This document shows, in pieces, positions 1-10,190 of a DNA stretch of 33,785 nt. A program made the translations under genes and the position numbers. The first letter of the stretch is position 1. Every line of letters begins with the position of its first letter. This stretch comes from an uncultured Prevotellaceae bacterium (GTDB lineage Bacteria > Bacteroidota > Bacteroidia > Bacteroidales > Bacteroidaceae), in the NCBI GenBank assembly GCA_902776685.1, contig CACYRB010000035.1, positions 1 through 33,785 of the forward strand, read 5' to 3'. The notes below the pieces were generated by a model. That model saw only the letters and a list, made by a program, of their open reading frames with translations. It was not told where the DNA came from and did not search any database.

Positions 1-43
1 TCATGGAAATAAGCAATAATGCTAACAATAATATTTTCTTCAT
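1..43 (-). CDS. Signal-peptide protein, N-terminal fragment cut by window edge
   Basis: An ATG (complement of 41-43) opens a frame that stays open to the left edge and reads MKKILLLALLLISM. This is a typical start of a Sec signal peptide: two lysines and then a leucine-rich hydrophobic run. It lies 55 nt downstream of the pullulanase stop on the same strand, so it is probably the next gene of the GH77-GH97-pullulanase operon. Only 14 codons are visible, so its product cannot be named. A secreted or lipoprotein glycoside hydrolase or binding protein would fit the neighbourhood, but that is a guess. Confidence 0.6.
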   Translation of the reverse strand, partial: MKKILLLALLLISM

Positions 44-98
44 GTTTTATTGGCTTTAAGGATTTCGGGTGGTTGTTTTCTTCTGCCGTTGTACGCGG

Positions 99-2021
99 TC
101 AGTCGTGCAGAATCTTTACCGACTGGCCGTACATGCGCAGTGTGTGGCCCACGAACTCGTCGGAGCGGTAGGTGTCGATGGCATCGAGGTCACCGCAGAT
201 GTACCATTTCCCGTCGGGGATGTCGACGAGCTGGTCGTCGTCGCCGGCGTTTATGCACACGATGATGTTGTTCCACTCGTCGCCTCCGGCATGGTTCTTG
301 AGCATGAACGTCACCAATCCGTTCTTCGTCGGGAGAAATTCCAGATGCTTGCGGATTTCGTCTGCCGAGCCCATACGGAAGGCCGGGTGCTCGCGGCGGA
401 AGCGGGTGAGGTCGCAGTAGTAGGAGTAGAGCTTCGGGTAGCGTTTGAGGTTGTCCCAGTCGATGCGGTTTATGGAGTCGGGCGAGTTAAAGGAGTTGTG
501 CACACCCTGTTTGGTGCGGAACATCTCTTCGCCGCAGAGCATGAACGGAACGCCCTGCGAGAGGAATACTACCGTCTGGGCAATCTTATCGAGACGGATG
601 GCCTCGTCGGTGCTGATGCCCGGGAGCTCGGCGCGCAAACGGTCGGCGAGGCACATGTCGTCGTGGCAGCTGACGTAGCTGATCATCTGCGTGGGCTCGT
701 TGGCCCAGGGCGACTTGCTGTAGTTCACCTTGGTGTAGTCGACCTGCGGGTGCTGTATCATGCCGCTGATACCAGCCTTGAGGCTCTCCTCCTCGCCACC
801 GATGCCGGCAAGGAAGGCGCCCTTGGTGTCGTCGCTGAACGGACCGCGAAGGGCATCGCGGATGTCGTCGCTGAAGGCGGCGATGCGCGGCATCTGGTTG
901 ATGTGAGCCTTCATGGCCAGCTTCTCATACGGATAGGCGCACGACCCTGCACTCCAGCCTTCGCCGTAGATGAAGATGGAGGGGTCGATGAGGTCGACGA
1001 TTTTGCGGATGGTGTTCATGGTGTGGATGTCGTGAATACCCATAAGGTCGAAGCGGAAGCCGTCGATATGGTATTCGTTGATCCAGTATTTCACGCTCTC
1101 AATCATGAAGAGCCGCATCATGTCCTGCTCTGAGGCGGTCTCGTTGCCGCAGCCGGAGCCGTTGCTGTAGGTGCCGTCGGCGTTCTTGCGGTAGAAGTAG
1201 TCGGGATAGGTGCGCTGGAATCCGCTGCCGTCGATGTCGTAGGTGTGGTTATAGACCACGTCGAGGATGACGCGGATGCCGGCCTCGTGCAGTGCGTGGA
1301 CCATCTGCTTGAACTCGCGGATGCGGGTGACGGGGTTATAGGGGTCGGTGGAGTAGGATCCGTCGGGAACATTATAGTTTACGGGGTCGTAGCCCCAGTT
1401 GTATTGTGAGGTAGCGAGGCGCGTCTCATCGACGGAGGCATAGTCGAACGAGGGGAGGATGTGGACGGCGTTCACACCGAGCTCACGCAGGTGCTCTATG
1501 GCTTTCGGCTCGGTGAGCGCAAGGAACTTTCCTTTGTTTTGGAAGCCGGCGACAGGGTCGATGGAGAAGTCGCGATGGTGCATCTCGTAGATGACGAGGT
1601 CGGCAGGCGACTTCAGTTCGGGACGGGCATCCCACTGCCAGCCCTCGGGCTCGGTGTCGCGCATGTCGATGATGGCGCCTCGTTTGCCGTTCACGCCTAC
1701 GGCACGGGCGAAGATTCCGGGGGTCTCCTTGCCCGACTTGCCTACTTCGAAGGTGTAGAACCGGCCTTTCTGGTCGCCCTTCACATAGGTGGTCCAGTGC
1801 GACGGTTTGGTGGTGTCGCGCTTCATCTTTATGGTTTTTATCGCCTTTCCGCCGATGCCGTCTTTGTAAAGACGCAACACCACTTGCGAGGCATTGGCTG
1901 GGGCGAAGACTGTAAACTTGGTTCCTTCGGGACGATAGACGGTCTCAGGACCTTGGGCATGTGAAAATGTTGTCATGGCAAGTGCCATTGATATGGATAG
2001 AATTTTCTTTTTCAGTTTCAT
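99..2021 (-). CDS. pulA: Type I pullulanase (GH13), secreted
   Basis: Debranching enzyme hydrolysing alpha-1,6 links of pullulan and branched maltodextrins. The 640-residue product starts with a signal peptide (residues 1-23, ending SHAQ), so it acts in the periplasm or at the outer membrane. Residues 29-110 form an early-set beta-sandwich like the CBM48 domain of pullulanases. The type I signature YNWGYDP is at 207-213. GH13 conserved regions follow: DVVYNH (254-259), GFRFD with nucleophile D325, IYGEGW with acid/base E354, and SCHDD with D454 as transition-state stabiliser. All three catalytic acids are present and the length is normal. It is third in the minus-strand operon, 120 nt after the GH97 gene; that gap holds repeats. 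It lacks the C-terminal sorting tail of the two amylases, which suggests a different location. Identity is firm; the exact side specificity is inferred. Confidence 0.93.
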   Translation of the reverse strand: MKLKKKILSISMALAMTTFSHAQGPETVYRPEGTKFTVFAPANASQVVLRLYKDGIGGKAIKTIKMKRDTTKPSHWTTYVKGDQKGRFYTFEVGKSGKETPGIFARAVGVNGKRGAIIDMRDTEPEGWQWDARPELKSPADLVIYEMHHRDFSIDPVAGFQNKGKFLALTEPKAIEHLRELGVNAVHILPSFDYASVDETRLATSQYNWGYDPVNYNVPDGSYSTDPYNPVTRIREFKQMVHALHEAGIRVILDVVYNHTYDIDGSGFQRTYPDYFYRKNADGTYSNGSGCGNETASEQDMMRLFMIESVKYWINEYHIDGFRFDLMGIHDIHTMNTIRKIVDLIDPSIFIYGEGWSAGSCAYPYEKLAMKAHINQMPRIAAFSDDIRDALRGPFSDDTKGAFLAGIGGEEESLKAGISGMIQHPQVDYTKVNYSKSPWANEPTQMISYVSCHDDMCLADRLRAELPGISTDEAIRLDKIAQTVVFLSQGVPFMLCGEEMFRTKQGVHNSFNSPDSINRIDWDNLKRYPKLYSYYCDLTRFRREHPAFRMGSADEIRKHLEFLPTKNGLVTFMLKNHAGGDEWNNIIVCINAGDDDQLVDIPDGKWYICGDLDAIDTYRSDEFVGHTLRMYGQSVKILHD

Positions 2022-2026
2022 AAAAA

Positions 2027-2075
2027 GTTGAAAGGTTGAAATGGTGAAATGTTGAAATGTTGAACGGTTGAAAAA
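2027..2075. repeat. TTGAAA-type intergenic simple repeat
   Basis: Degenerate tandem units of GTTGAAAG/GTTGAAAT run through the GH97-pullulanase gap. Related tracts occur in opposite orientation near 8228-8270 and as GTGAAAG units near 21780-21830. Similar tracts are common in intergenic DNA of Prevotella-like genomes; no function is known to me. Confidence 0.6.
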
Positions 2076-2089
2076 TTAAAAACTAAAAA

Positions 2090-2119
2090 CTGATTAACGC
2101 GGCACGCCGCGTCCCTACA
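2090..2119. repeat. 30-nt dispersed hairpin repeat, copy 1
   Basis: Thirty bases here are identical to 33750-33779 at the far end of the window. The core ACGCGGCACGCCGCGT is a GC-rich inverted repeat with a 6-bp stem and 4-base loop. Here it lies between the GH97 stop and the pullulanase start on the minus strand, where it could act as a processing or attenuation hairpin. The exact match over 31 kb suggests a REP-like dispersed element. Confidence 0.8.
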
Positions 2120-2141
2120 AAACTAAAACCCGTTAGCTATT

Positions 2142-4328
<2,187 letters not shown>

Positions 4329-4338
4329 TTATGATTAT

Positions 4339-7059
4339 CTATTGTTTTCTTCCTGTTTGAACTATCAGACCCGCCACGTTATCGTTGAACGACTGTTCTT
4401 CCATCAGTTCCTCGATGCTGAGGTGCATGCGGTAGCGCCAGTAGTGTCGCGGGTTGGCGGGGATGTTGATGCGTTCGGCATCGGCATCGGCCAGCCGCAG
4501 CCGTTCGTCGATGGCGAGCCAGTCTTGCAGCGAGATGATGCAGAGCATGGAAGGCGACTGCAGGTGCTGCATGACGATGTCACGCGCCAGCCATCCGGGC
4601 AGCGGATGGGGCGCAGGCCCACTCTGTCCGAGCGTGGAGTTGAAGTATTCCTGTGTGCGTTCCTCGTTTTCGTCCCACCACTGACGCAGCGTGGACATGT
4701 CGTGGGTGGAGATGGTGCTCACCGAACGATAGGGATTTCCGGGGAGCCAGCCGAAGCGAACCTTCGGGTCTTTGGGCATTGACTGAATTTCGAGCGAGAG
4801 GATGCGCAGCTCCTGCATGACCCATGCCACACAGTCGGGCACCATGCCGAGGTCTTCGGCACAGACGAGCATACGGGTGGCCTGAACGAGTCGGGGCAGT
4901 TTCTTCATGGCCTCGCGATACCAGAACTGGTTGTTGCGACGATAGTAATAGTCGTTGTAGAGGCGGTTGAAGGCAGCCTTATCGTTGTCCCACAGTGCCT
5001 CGTACATGAAATCGAGCTGGGCAGTGATGCGCGGGTGGAACTTCCCGGCATCCTTCCGGTCGCGCACGAAGAGCACATTGCTCACGAGCGCATAGAGTCC
5101 GTCGCGCAGATTTTCGTCCATTTTTTCGCTATCGCTCAACGACCCGTCATCGCGATTTTTCAGATATTCTGCCTCAATCTTCCGCTGCGTGTTGAAAGCG
5201 GGCTTGAGCCGATAGATGTCGTCGTGGGCATGGTCGAGATATTTGGCCTTGACCTCTTCCTTGCGGTCGCCGAAGATGCGGTCGAGCGTCCAGTCGGCAA
5301 TGAAGGGCTCGGTGAAGAGTTCCTCCTGGAAGTGCAACCCGTAGGCCTCAATCTCTTCGCGGGTGAAGCCGAGTGCCGGAGAGAACTGTCCGAGCAGTCC
5401 GTGCACGCTGTCGATGGGTATTTCCCAGATGCGGAAGAAGCCCAGCACGTGGTCAATGCGGTAGGCGTCGAAGAACTTCTGCATGTTCTGGAAGCGCCGC
5501 ACCCACCAGCGGCATCCGTCTTCGATCATGGCATCCCAGTTATAGGTGGGGAAGCCCCAGTTCTGTCCGTTTACCGAGAAGTCGTCGGGGGGCGCACCAG
5601 CCTGCCCGTTGAGGTTGAAGTATTTGGGTTCCATCCACACGTCGCATCCGTTTCGGTTGACGCCGATGGGGATGTCGCCCTTGAGGATGACATTCTTCTG
5701 TCGTGCATACTCGTGAGCCGAGGCCATCTGCGTGTTCAGGACAAACTGCACGAAATAGTAGAACGACGCAGCCTTGTAGAGCTTGGTACGCGGATTGGTG
5801 AGCGTCTTGCGGTCGTCTTCGTTCCACGTCTCGTGTCCCTTCCACGTCGAGAAGTCGGCTGTGCCGAGAGTGTCGCGCAGGTGGCAATAGTATGCATAGG
5901 GCACGAGCCACTCTCCGGTCTCGTCGAAGAAGGCTTTGAACTCGTTGCTCTTCATGACGGTCTCACCCTCCTGCGCAAACAGCAGGCGCAGGTATTCGAG
6001 CTTGGCATTGTTGACGCGCTCGTAGTCGATTTGCGGCAGGGCATTGAGTTCCTTCTGCAACTGCTCGAAGCGCTTGCGCTCCTTCTGGTCGTTCAGTGCC
6101 GGCAGCTGTCGCAGGTCGGCATACTGCGGATGCAGGGCAAAGATAGAGATGCACGAATAGGGGTAGGAGTCGAGCCATGTATGGGTGATGGTGGAGTCGT
6201 TGATGGGCAGCACCTGCAGCACGCGCTGTCCGGTCTTTGCCACCCAGTCGATGATGCGTTTCAGGTCGCCGAAGTCGCCCACGCCGAAGCTGCCCTCGGT
6301 CTTCAGCGAGAAGACGGGGATGCAGGTTCCTGCCACGCGGGTGTGGTCAATGGGGAACGAAGCCTGCGGCAACTCGTAGACCACGACGTCGCCCTCCTTC
6401 ATGTCGGGCAGCAGCAACGTGCGGTTTTCGGCAGTCTCCCAGACGGTCTCGCCCTTGTCCGAAGACATGGCAACAAACTTGTACTCGCAACCCTCATGCG
6501 GCAGCTTCGAGGCATCGAGGTCGACCACCCACTCGTTGAAGTTATGCTCGTTCATGGGCACGGCCTGGCGCACGTTCCACCCTCCGAGCAGAGCTGCGCT
6601 GCCCACGATGGCCAGCCGCTCGCCCGTGCGCAACTGCGGGGCACGCACCTTCAGCCGCAGGGTCTGAGCATTGGCGGTGCGCGGCAGCGGATGATGCTCG
6701 CGACGGTTCACGCTGTCAGTGAAGGCCGAGCTGTAGAGATAGGAATCTTCGGGAATGTCGAGCCAGTTGTCGAAGACGTTGTAGCCGACGGCTTTCTGTG
6801 CCGACAGCTCAAGCCTGTGACAGACGGTAGTCCACTCGTGACGGCGCTGCGAACCTTCGCAGTCGACACTATAGAAATAGTTGATCACCTTGGGAGCCGC
6901 ACCTTTGGCCAGCTTCATCTGGTAGGTCCAGTGGTAGCCGTCGACGGTCGACATGCGGAACGGGCGAGCCTCGTCTGCACCAGCCTCGGGCACAAGGAGG
7001 TTTAACACAAGTTCTTCGCCGAAGACAGTCTGATAATCTATATGAAAAAATATGTCCAT
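4339..7059 (-). CDS. malQ: 4-alpha-glucanotransferase (amylomaltase, GH77) with two N-terminal CBM20-like domains
   Basis: Disproportionates maltodextrins by transferring alpha-1,4-glucan segments; expected in the cytoplasm, as there is no signal peptide. Start chosen at the ATG giving MDIFFHIDYQ. A longer frame back to 7113 would begin inside the predicted -7 box (7111-7118) and would place non-conserved residues ahead of the CBM20 fold. Of 906 residues, about 1-115 and 134-230 are CBM20-like sandwiches, as in other Bacteroidota MalQ proteins. The GH77 barrel runs from about 240 to 890. Catalytic segments are AYRIDHVLGFFRIWEIP (nucleophile D), CAEDLGMVP (acid/base E) and STHDMSTLR (stabilising D), plus the family loop GAPPDDFSVNGQNWG. 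First gene of the minus operon, behind an operator-like palindrome. Confidence 0.93.
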   Translation of the reverse strand: MDIFFHIDYQTVFGEELVLNLLVPEAGADEARPFRMSTVDGYHWTYQMKLAKGAAPKVINYFYSVDCEGSQRRHEWTTVCHRLELSAQKAVGYNVFDNWLDIPEDSYLYSSAFTDSVNRREHHPLPRTANAQTLRLKVRAPQLRTGERLAIVGSAALLGGWNVRQAVPMNEHNFNEWVVDLDASKLPHEGCEYKFVAMSSDKGETVWETAENRTLLLPDMKEGDVVVYELPQASFPIDHTRVAGTCIPVFSLKTEGSFGVGDFGDLKRIIDWVAKTGQRVLQVLPINDSTITHTWLDSYPYSCISIFALHPQYADLRQLPALNDQKERKRFEQLQKELNALPQIDYERVNNAKLEYLRLLFAQEGETVMKSNEFKAFFDETGEWLVPYAYYCHLRDTLGTADFSTWKGHETWNEDDRKTLTNPRTKLYKAASFYYFVQFVLNTQMASAHEYARQKNVILKGDIPIGVNRNGCDVWMEPKYFNLNGQAGAPPDDFSVNGQNWGFPTYNWDAMIEDGCRWWVRRFQNMQKFFDAYRIDHVLGFFRIWEIPIDSVHGLLGQFSPALGFTREEIEAYGLHFQEELFTEPFIADWTLDRIFGDRKEEVKAKYLDHAHDDIYRLKPAFNTQRKIEAEYLKNRDDGSLSDSEKMDENLRDGLYALVSNVLFVRDRKDAGKFHPRITAQLDFMYEALWDNDKAAFNRLYNDYYYRRNNQFWYREAMKKLPRLVQATRMLVCAEDLGMVPDCVAWVMQELRILSLEIQSMPKDPKVRFGWLPGNPYRSVSTISTHDMSTLRQWWDENEERTQEYFNSTLGQSGPAPHPLPGWLARDIVMQHLQSPSMLCIISLQDWLAIDERLRLADADAERINIPANPRHYWRYRMHLSIEELMEEQSFNDNVAGLIVQTGRKQ

Positions 7060-7110
7060 AAGAACGTTTAAACAAAGGTTAAAAAAATTGTTGACAGATT
7101 TTTGTTTGTG

Positions 7111-7118
7111 CAAATTTA
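7111..7118 (-). promoter_or_regulatory. Predicted -7 box TAAATTTG of the GH77-GH97-pullulanase operon
   Basis: On the minus strand TAAATTTG matches the Bacteroidota -7 consensus TAnnTTTG. No TTG is seen about 20 nt upstream, so the promoter looks weak by itself. The implied transcript start near 7104 leaves a leader of about 45 nt before the ATG at 7059. The centre of the palindrome at 7171-7190 is 62.5 nt upstream of the first base of the box. Confidence 0.6.
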
Positions 7119-7170
7119 CAACAATTTAAGGCATCGCGCGGAAACAATCTGTGCAAAAGGCATGAAAATA

Positions 7171-7190
7171 GGATGCAAACGTTTGCATCC
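7171..7190. promoter_or_regulatory. Perfect 20-bp LacI-type operator palindrome
   Basis: GGATGCAAACGTTTGCATCC is a perfect 20-bp palindrome with the central CG step typical of LacI/PurR-family operators. Its core GCAAACGTTTGC recurs in the susC-lacI intergenic region, and near-copies lie upstream of both amylase genes. It sits between the PAP2 stop and the GH77 promoter. Read as RNA on the minus strand, the hairpin followed by TATTTT might also help end the PAP2 transcript. Confidence 0.72.
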
Positions 7191-7805
7191 CTATAAATTC
7201 ACGGCCAGCGACACGCCTCCGGGCGAGATGCCGACGGCATAGCGGCTGTGCTCGCCGGTAATCTTGTCGCCTATCCAGTAGCCCAGCATCGTGCCGCCCA
7301 CGCCGATGGCAGCGCCGGCACACACGTCGCCCCACTCGTGGCGGTTGCGGCGCACGCGGTCGACAGCCAGCGCTGTGGCCACGGCATAGCCGCCCACACT
7401 AATCCACGGCGACTTACGGCCATACTCCTTGTGCAAAATCGTTGCACCGGCAAAGGCAAACGAGGTGTGGCCCGAGGGGAAGCTGTGGCGGTCGGTGCCG
7501 TCGGGACGACGCTCGTGGATGGTCTGCTTCAGCCCCCACGTGGTACCGGTCACGAGTGCAAAGGAGATGGCCGAGTTGACAGCCATCCGCTTCCACGAGC
7601 TGGCACTCTCCACACCGGCAGCCTTCAGTCCGAAGGCCGCAGCCACAGGCACAAAGCGCAGCACGTCGTCGATGCCGTCGCCATGGTAGCGTTTGTCCTG
7701 CGCCGAGGCAGGAACAGTCAACAGACAAAGCAGGGCAAACACGGCAAGATGCCTTGCCACTCGGGTACCGAAGCGGTCGTTCTTATGAAATCGCAACATA
7801 TTCAT
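7191..7805 (-). CDS. PAP2-superfamily membrane phosphatase
   Basis: A 204-residue exported protein of the type 2 phosphatidic acid phosphatase family. These act on lipid phosphates or undecaprenyl/isoprenyl pyrophosphate at the periplasmic face of the inner membrane. The three family motifs are visible: KQTIHERRP (motif 1), PSGHTS (motif 2) and RVRRNRHEWGD (motif 3, with the catalytic His and Asp). A hydrophobic signal segment (about residues 18-35, ending ASAQ) and several hydrophobic stretches precede and surround them. In motif 3 the usual leading Ser-Arg is Arg-Val-Arg, a small departure. It has its own promoter and is flanked by starch genes without an obvious functional link. The substrate cannot be told from sequence. 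Confidence 0.88.
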   Translation of the reverse strand: MNMLRFHKNDRFGTRVARHLAVFALLCLLTVPASAQDKRYHGDGIDDVLRFVPVAAAFGLKAAGVESASSWKRMAVNSAISFALVTGTTWGLKQTIHERRPDGTDRHSFPSGHTSFAFAGATILHKEYGRKSPWISVGGYAVATALAVDRVRRNRHEWGDVCAGAAIGVGGTMLGYWIGDKITGEHSRYAVGISPGGVSLAVNL

Positions 7806-7830
7806 TTCTTCGTTTTTCGTTATTTCCCTG

Positions 7831-7862
7831 CAAATATAATGGAAAATAACGAATCTGTCAAA
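7831..7862 (-). promoter_or_regulatory. Predicted promoter of the PAP2 gene
   Basis: Minus strand: TTTG (7859-7862) followed after about 20 nt by TATATTTG (7831-7838). This is a close match to the Bacteroidota -33/-7 consensus. The implied start near 7824 gives a leader of about 20 nt before the ATG at 7805. No operator-like palindrome is nearby, which suggests constitutive expression. Confidence 0.65.
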
Positions 7863-8111
7863 TTATTCGCCCACATTCTTGCGTGCAACAGCCAAAATTG
7901 CTGCCACAAACAAGGTTACGAATTGTAAGCAAAGCCCGAAAATTATTTAGATTAGCGGTCGCGAAAACGGCTCATTTCTGCGTTTTTGGGAACCAACACC
8001 GCCGAAGCACTCAAAAAACGCCATTTTTTGCCACTTTTCCCACTTTCGCCTAATCCGCTATCACCCAGCCAGTTAGCCGAACCCTCATCCTTCATCTCTC
8101 ATCCTTCATCC
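7863..8111. other. Intergenic stretch without a recognisable gene
   Basis: No convincing coding frame is present. The right part (about 8085-8111) is a pyrimidine-rich tract of CATCCTTCATC units that leads into the multi-hairpin repeat. A short open frame across this region (7986-8267) has no plausible start signal and translates repeat DNA, so I do not call it. Confidence 0.5.
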
Positions 8112-8222
8112 CCGAAAGATATATGTTTCACCTCGCGAAAGCTTAGCTTTCGGGTTGCAAAAGACGGTCTTTCAGGAGGCGAAAGCTTAGCTTTTGCAAC
8201 CCGAAACATATATCTTTCGCAA
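8112..8222. repeat. Multi-hairpin dispersed element, copy 1
   Basis: About 110 nt composed of consecutive palindromes: GAAAGATATATGTTTC, CGAAAGCTTAGCTTTCG, AAAGACGGTCTTT, CGAAAGCTTAGCTTTTG and GAAACATATATCTTTC. The outer arms, about 17 bp at each end, are perfect inverted complements. CGGGTTGCAAAAG and CTTTTGCAACCCG form a second nested pair. A further single module, GAAAGATATATGTTTC, follows at 8266-8281. A homologous element with the modules in the same order lies at 21671-21776. Confidence 0.75.
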
Positions 8223-8318
8223 TTCAGACTTTTCAATTTTTCAGCTTTTCAACCTTTCAACTTTTGAAAGATATATGTTTCACTCGCGTAGAATGAGAAA
8301 AAAAGTGAATCTAAATAA

Positions 8319-8348
8319 GAGGGCGGTTTCCCGACGGAAATCGCCCTC
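8319..8348 (-). terminator. Hairpin terminator downstream of the MFS gene
   Basis: Arms 8319-8331 and 8336-8348 pair over 13 positions (one G-U or A-C position, depending on strand) around a 4-base loop. On the minus strand the hairpin is followed by TTATTTAGATTCACTTTTTTT. It lies about 85 nt past the MFS stop and is the natural end of the lacI-MFS transcription unit. Confidence 0.65.
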
Positions 8349-8431
8349 ATGGTTACTGTTTGTAAGTTGGTAAACCCTTAGTGTGCAAAGGCTCCACGAC
8401 ACACGTCGCGTGCATTTGCACGTGGGAACGC

Positions 8432-9730
8432 TTACTTTTTCTCCTTGATGAACACGACGCAGCAGGCACCGATGACCAGACTGACACCTGCCACAATCAT
8501 CATGTTATACTGATGGCTGCCTACGAGCGAGAGCACCGTACCGCCCAACAGCGCAGCGATAATCTGCGGCACACAGATGGCACAGTTGAACAAACCAAGA
8601 TAGGTGCCCATGTGACCATAGCCCTGCAGGGCATTGGTGACCAAGGCAAACGGCATGGCGAGCATGGCAGCCCAGGCACAACCAATCAACAGGAACGGCA
8701 GGAAGAGCACGTACTGATTGGTGACAAACGGCACCATGGCAAAGCCAATAGCTCCCAGCACCAGGCTGAAGGAATAAGCCAGTTTCATGTTACGGAACTG
8801 CGGCAGCACCATTGCCCAGAGCACAGCACCCAGCGTCTGCACGCCAAAGACGATGCCGGTCCAGTTGCGGGCATCCTGATAGCCTGCCGACTTCACATCG
8901 GTGGTACCCCATACGGTGTCGCCAATGGTACCGGTGGTGTAGGTCCACATATACAGGAAGGCTGCCCAACAGAAGAACTGCACCAGTGCGACCTGCCAGA
9001 AGGCAGCAGGGGCTTTCTTCAACAAGGCAAACCAGCTGGCCTTTGTCTCTTCTGCAGGTGTGGGATTGTACTCGACATACTCCTTCGGCGGCCACTCCTT
9101 CACCTTCATCACCGTGTAGATGACACAGATGATCAGGATGGCAGCACCGATATAGAACGAATAGACCACCGAGTCGGGCACCTGACCTTCAGGCGCGGTA
9201 TTGGCAATGCCGAGAGCCGTGAAGGCAAAAGGAAACACAAAGCCCACAAGACCGCCGGCGTTGCAGAGGAACGACTGGATGCTATAGGCCTTGCCCTTCT
9301 GCTGTTCGTTGACCATGTCGCCCACCAGCATCTTAAACGGCTGCATCGCCATATTGATAGAGGTGTCGAGCAACATCAGCGCACAGGCGCCAAACCACAA
9401 GGCTGCAGCCACCGACAAGCCGAACGAACCGGCATTAGGAAGCAGGCACATCACCGCCACTGCCACGGCAGCACCCACAAACAGATAGGGAATGCGGCGG
9501 CCGAAGCGCGTCCATGTCTTATCCGACAGGGAGCCTACTATGGGTTGCACGAGCATACCCATCAGCGGTGGCAGCACCCAGAAGAAGCTCAGACTGTGAG
9601 GGTCGGCTCCCAGTGTGGCAAAAATACCGGAGATATTCGCATTCTGCAACGAATACGCAATTTGCACTCCAAAAAATCCGAAGCTCAAGTTCCAGAGCTT
9701 CCAAAACGATAGATCAGGTTTCTGTTTCAT
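8432..9730 (-). CDS. MFS sugar transporter, maltose/maltodextrin type
   Basis: A 432-residue inner-membrane protein with about twelve hydrophobic helices. The first begins at KLWNLSFGFFGVQIAYSLQ. The loop SDKTWTRFGRRIPY, with the GRR(I/R)P motif, is typical of the MFS branch that includes SLC45-like and bacterial maltose/sucrose transporters. Its role is inferred to be uptake of maltose or short maltodextrins from periplasm to cytoplasm, delivering substrate for the GH77 enzyme. The start is an ATG at 9730. A GxxExxY cassette lies immediately upstream and no TAnnTTTG box is seen between, so transcription probably comes through from lacI. The stop is followed by a hairpin terminator at 8319-8348. 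Family assignment is sound; substrate is inferred from context. Confidence 0.86.
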   Translation of the reverse strand: MKQKPDLSFWKLWNLSFGFFGVQIAYSLQNANISGIFATLGADPHSLSFFWVLPPLMGMLVQPIVGSLSDKTWTRFGRRIPYLFVGAAVAVAVMCLLPNAGSFGLSVAAALWFGACALMLLDTSINMAMQPFKMLVGDMVNEQQKGKAYSIQSFLCNAGGLVGFVFPFAFTALGIANTAPEGQVPDSVVYSFYIGAAILIICVIYTVMKVKEWPPKEYVEYNPTPAEETKASWFALLKKAPAAFWQVALVQFFCWAAFLYMWTYTTGTIGDTVWGTTDVKSAGYQDARNWTGIVFGVQTLGAVLWAMVLPQFRNMKLAYSFSLVLGAIGFAMVPFVTNQYVLFLPFLLIGCAWAAMLAMPFALVTNALQGYGHMGTYLGLFNCAICVPQIIAALLGGTVLSLVGSHQYNMMIVAGVSLVIGACCVVFIKEKK

Positions 9731-9744
9731 AAATTATATTGTTT

Positions 9745-9776
9745 TGCAACGGATGAACACGGACTGACACGGATAT
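9745..9776 (+). repeat. Left inverted-repeat arm flanking the GxxExxY gene
   Basis: The segment beginning TGCAACGGATGAACACGGAC, followed by TGACACGGAT, is an imperfect inverted complement of 10196-10223 (ATCAATCCGTGTTCATCCGC on the plus strand); most positions match. It ends just before the GxxExxY stop codon at 9779-9781. With the right-hand copies it brackets the gene like terminal repeats. Confidence 0.75.
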
Positions 9777-9778
9777 CA

Positions 9779-10171
9779 TCATTCTTCATCTTCTTGGGCT
9801 GCAATTCCCAATAGGCGACGAAAACCGCGACCTTCCTTTTGTCCAAAATTTAAAATATATCCTATTTTACTATGAGTTAAATTGACATAATTAAGAGCTT
9901 GGGCTAAATGCTCTGGCACAATGGCCGGAACAGCTTTCATTTCTATGATAATTTTACCTTCCACAAAGATATCCGCGATGTAGTCGCCCACAGGATGCCC
10001 CTTATAAGAAACAGGCAGAGACTTCTGCCGCTCATAGGCGATATTCATTTCGTCGAACTCAATACACAAGGCATTTTCATAAACCTTTTCGGCAAGTCCC
10101 TTTCCAAGAATCTTCAGGACATTATAGTAAGCTTTTATAATATTGTTCGATAATTCTTCGTATATTAGCAT
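9779..10171 (-). CDS. GxxExxY family protein (PD-(D/E)xK-like fold)
   Basis: A 130-residue protein carrying the family motif GLAEKVYENAL (G-x-x-E-x-x-Y). It also has a likely PD-(D/E)xK-type core: D in YIADIF, then EMK about eight residues on. The family is frequent in Bacteroidota and other phyla; its function is unresolved, and nuclease-like activity is suggested only by the fold. The gene lies between lacI and the MFS transporter in the same orientation. It is bracketed by inverted repeats, with extra tandem copies on its upstream side. The surrounding AT-rich DNA and lower GC of the gene contrast with its neighbours, consistent with an inserted cassette. Length is normal for the family. 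Confidence 0.88.
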   Translation of the reverse strand: MLIYEELSNNIIKAYYNVLKILGKGLAEKVYENALCIEFDEMNIAYERQKSLPVSYKGHPVGDYIADIFVEGKIIIEMKAVPAIVPEHLAQALNYVNLTHSKIGYILNFGQKEGRGFRRLLGIAAQEDEE

Positions 10172-10190
10172 ATCTGTAAAGACAATAATT

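Noticed and set aside
7061-7072. AGAACGTTTAAA in the GH77 leader as an additional operator
   Set aside because: Only the central AACGTTT matches; the GC-containing outer positions of the other sites are missing and it lies downstream of the predicted start.
7060-7113. Longer GH77 start at 7113
   Set aside because: It would begin within the -7 box at 7111-7118 and add residues not expected before the CBM20 domain.
8112-8281. Possible small gene (frames 7986-8267 plus, and 21665-21949 minus at the second copy)
   Set aside because: The frames cross the hairpin repeat in different orientations at the two sites, lack leaders and translate repeat DNA. Structure, not coding, is conserved.
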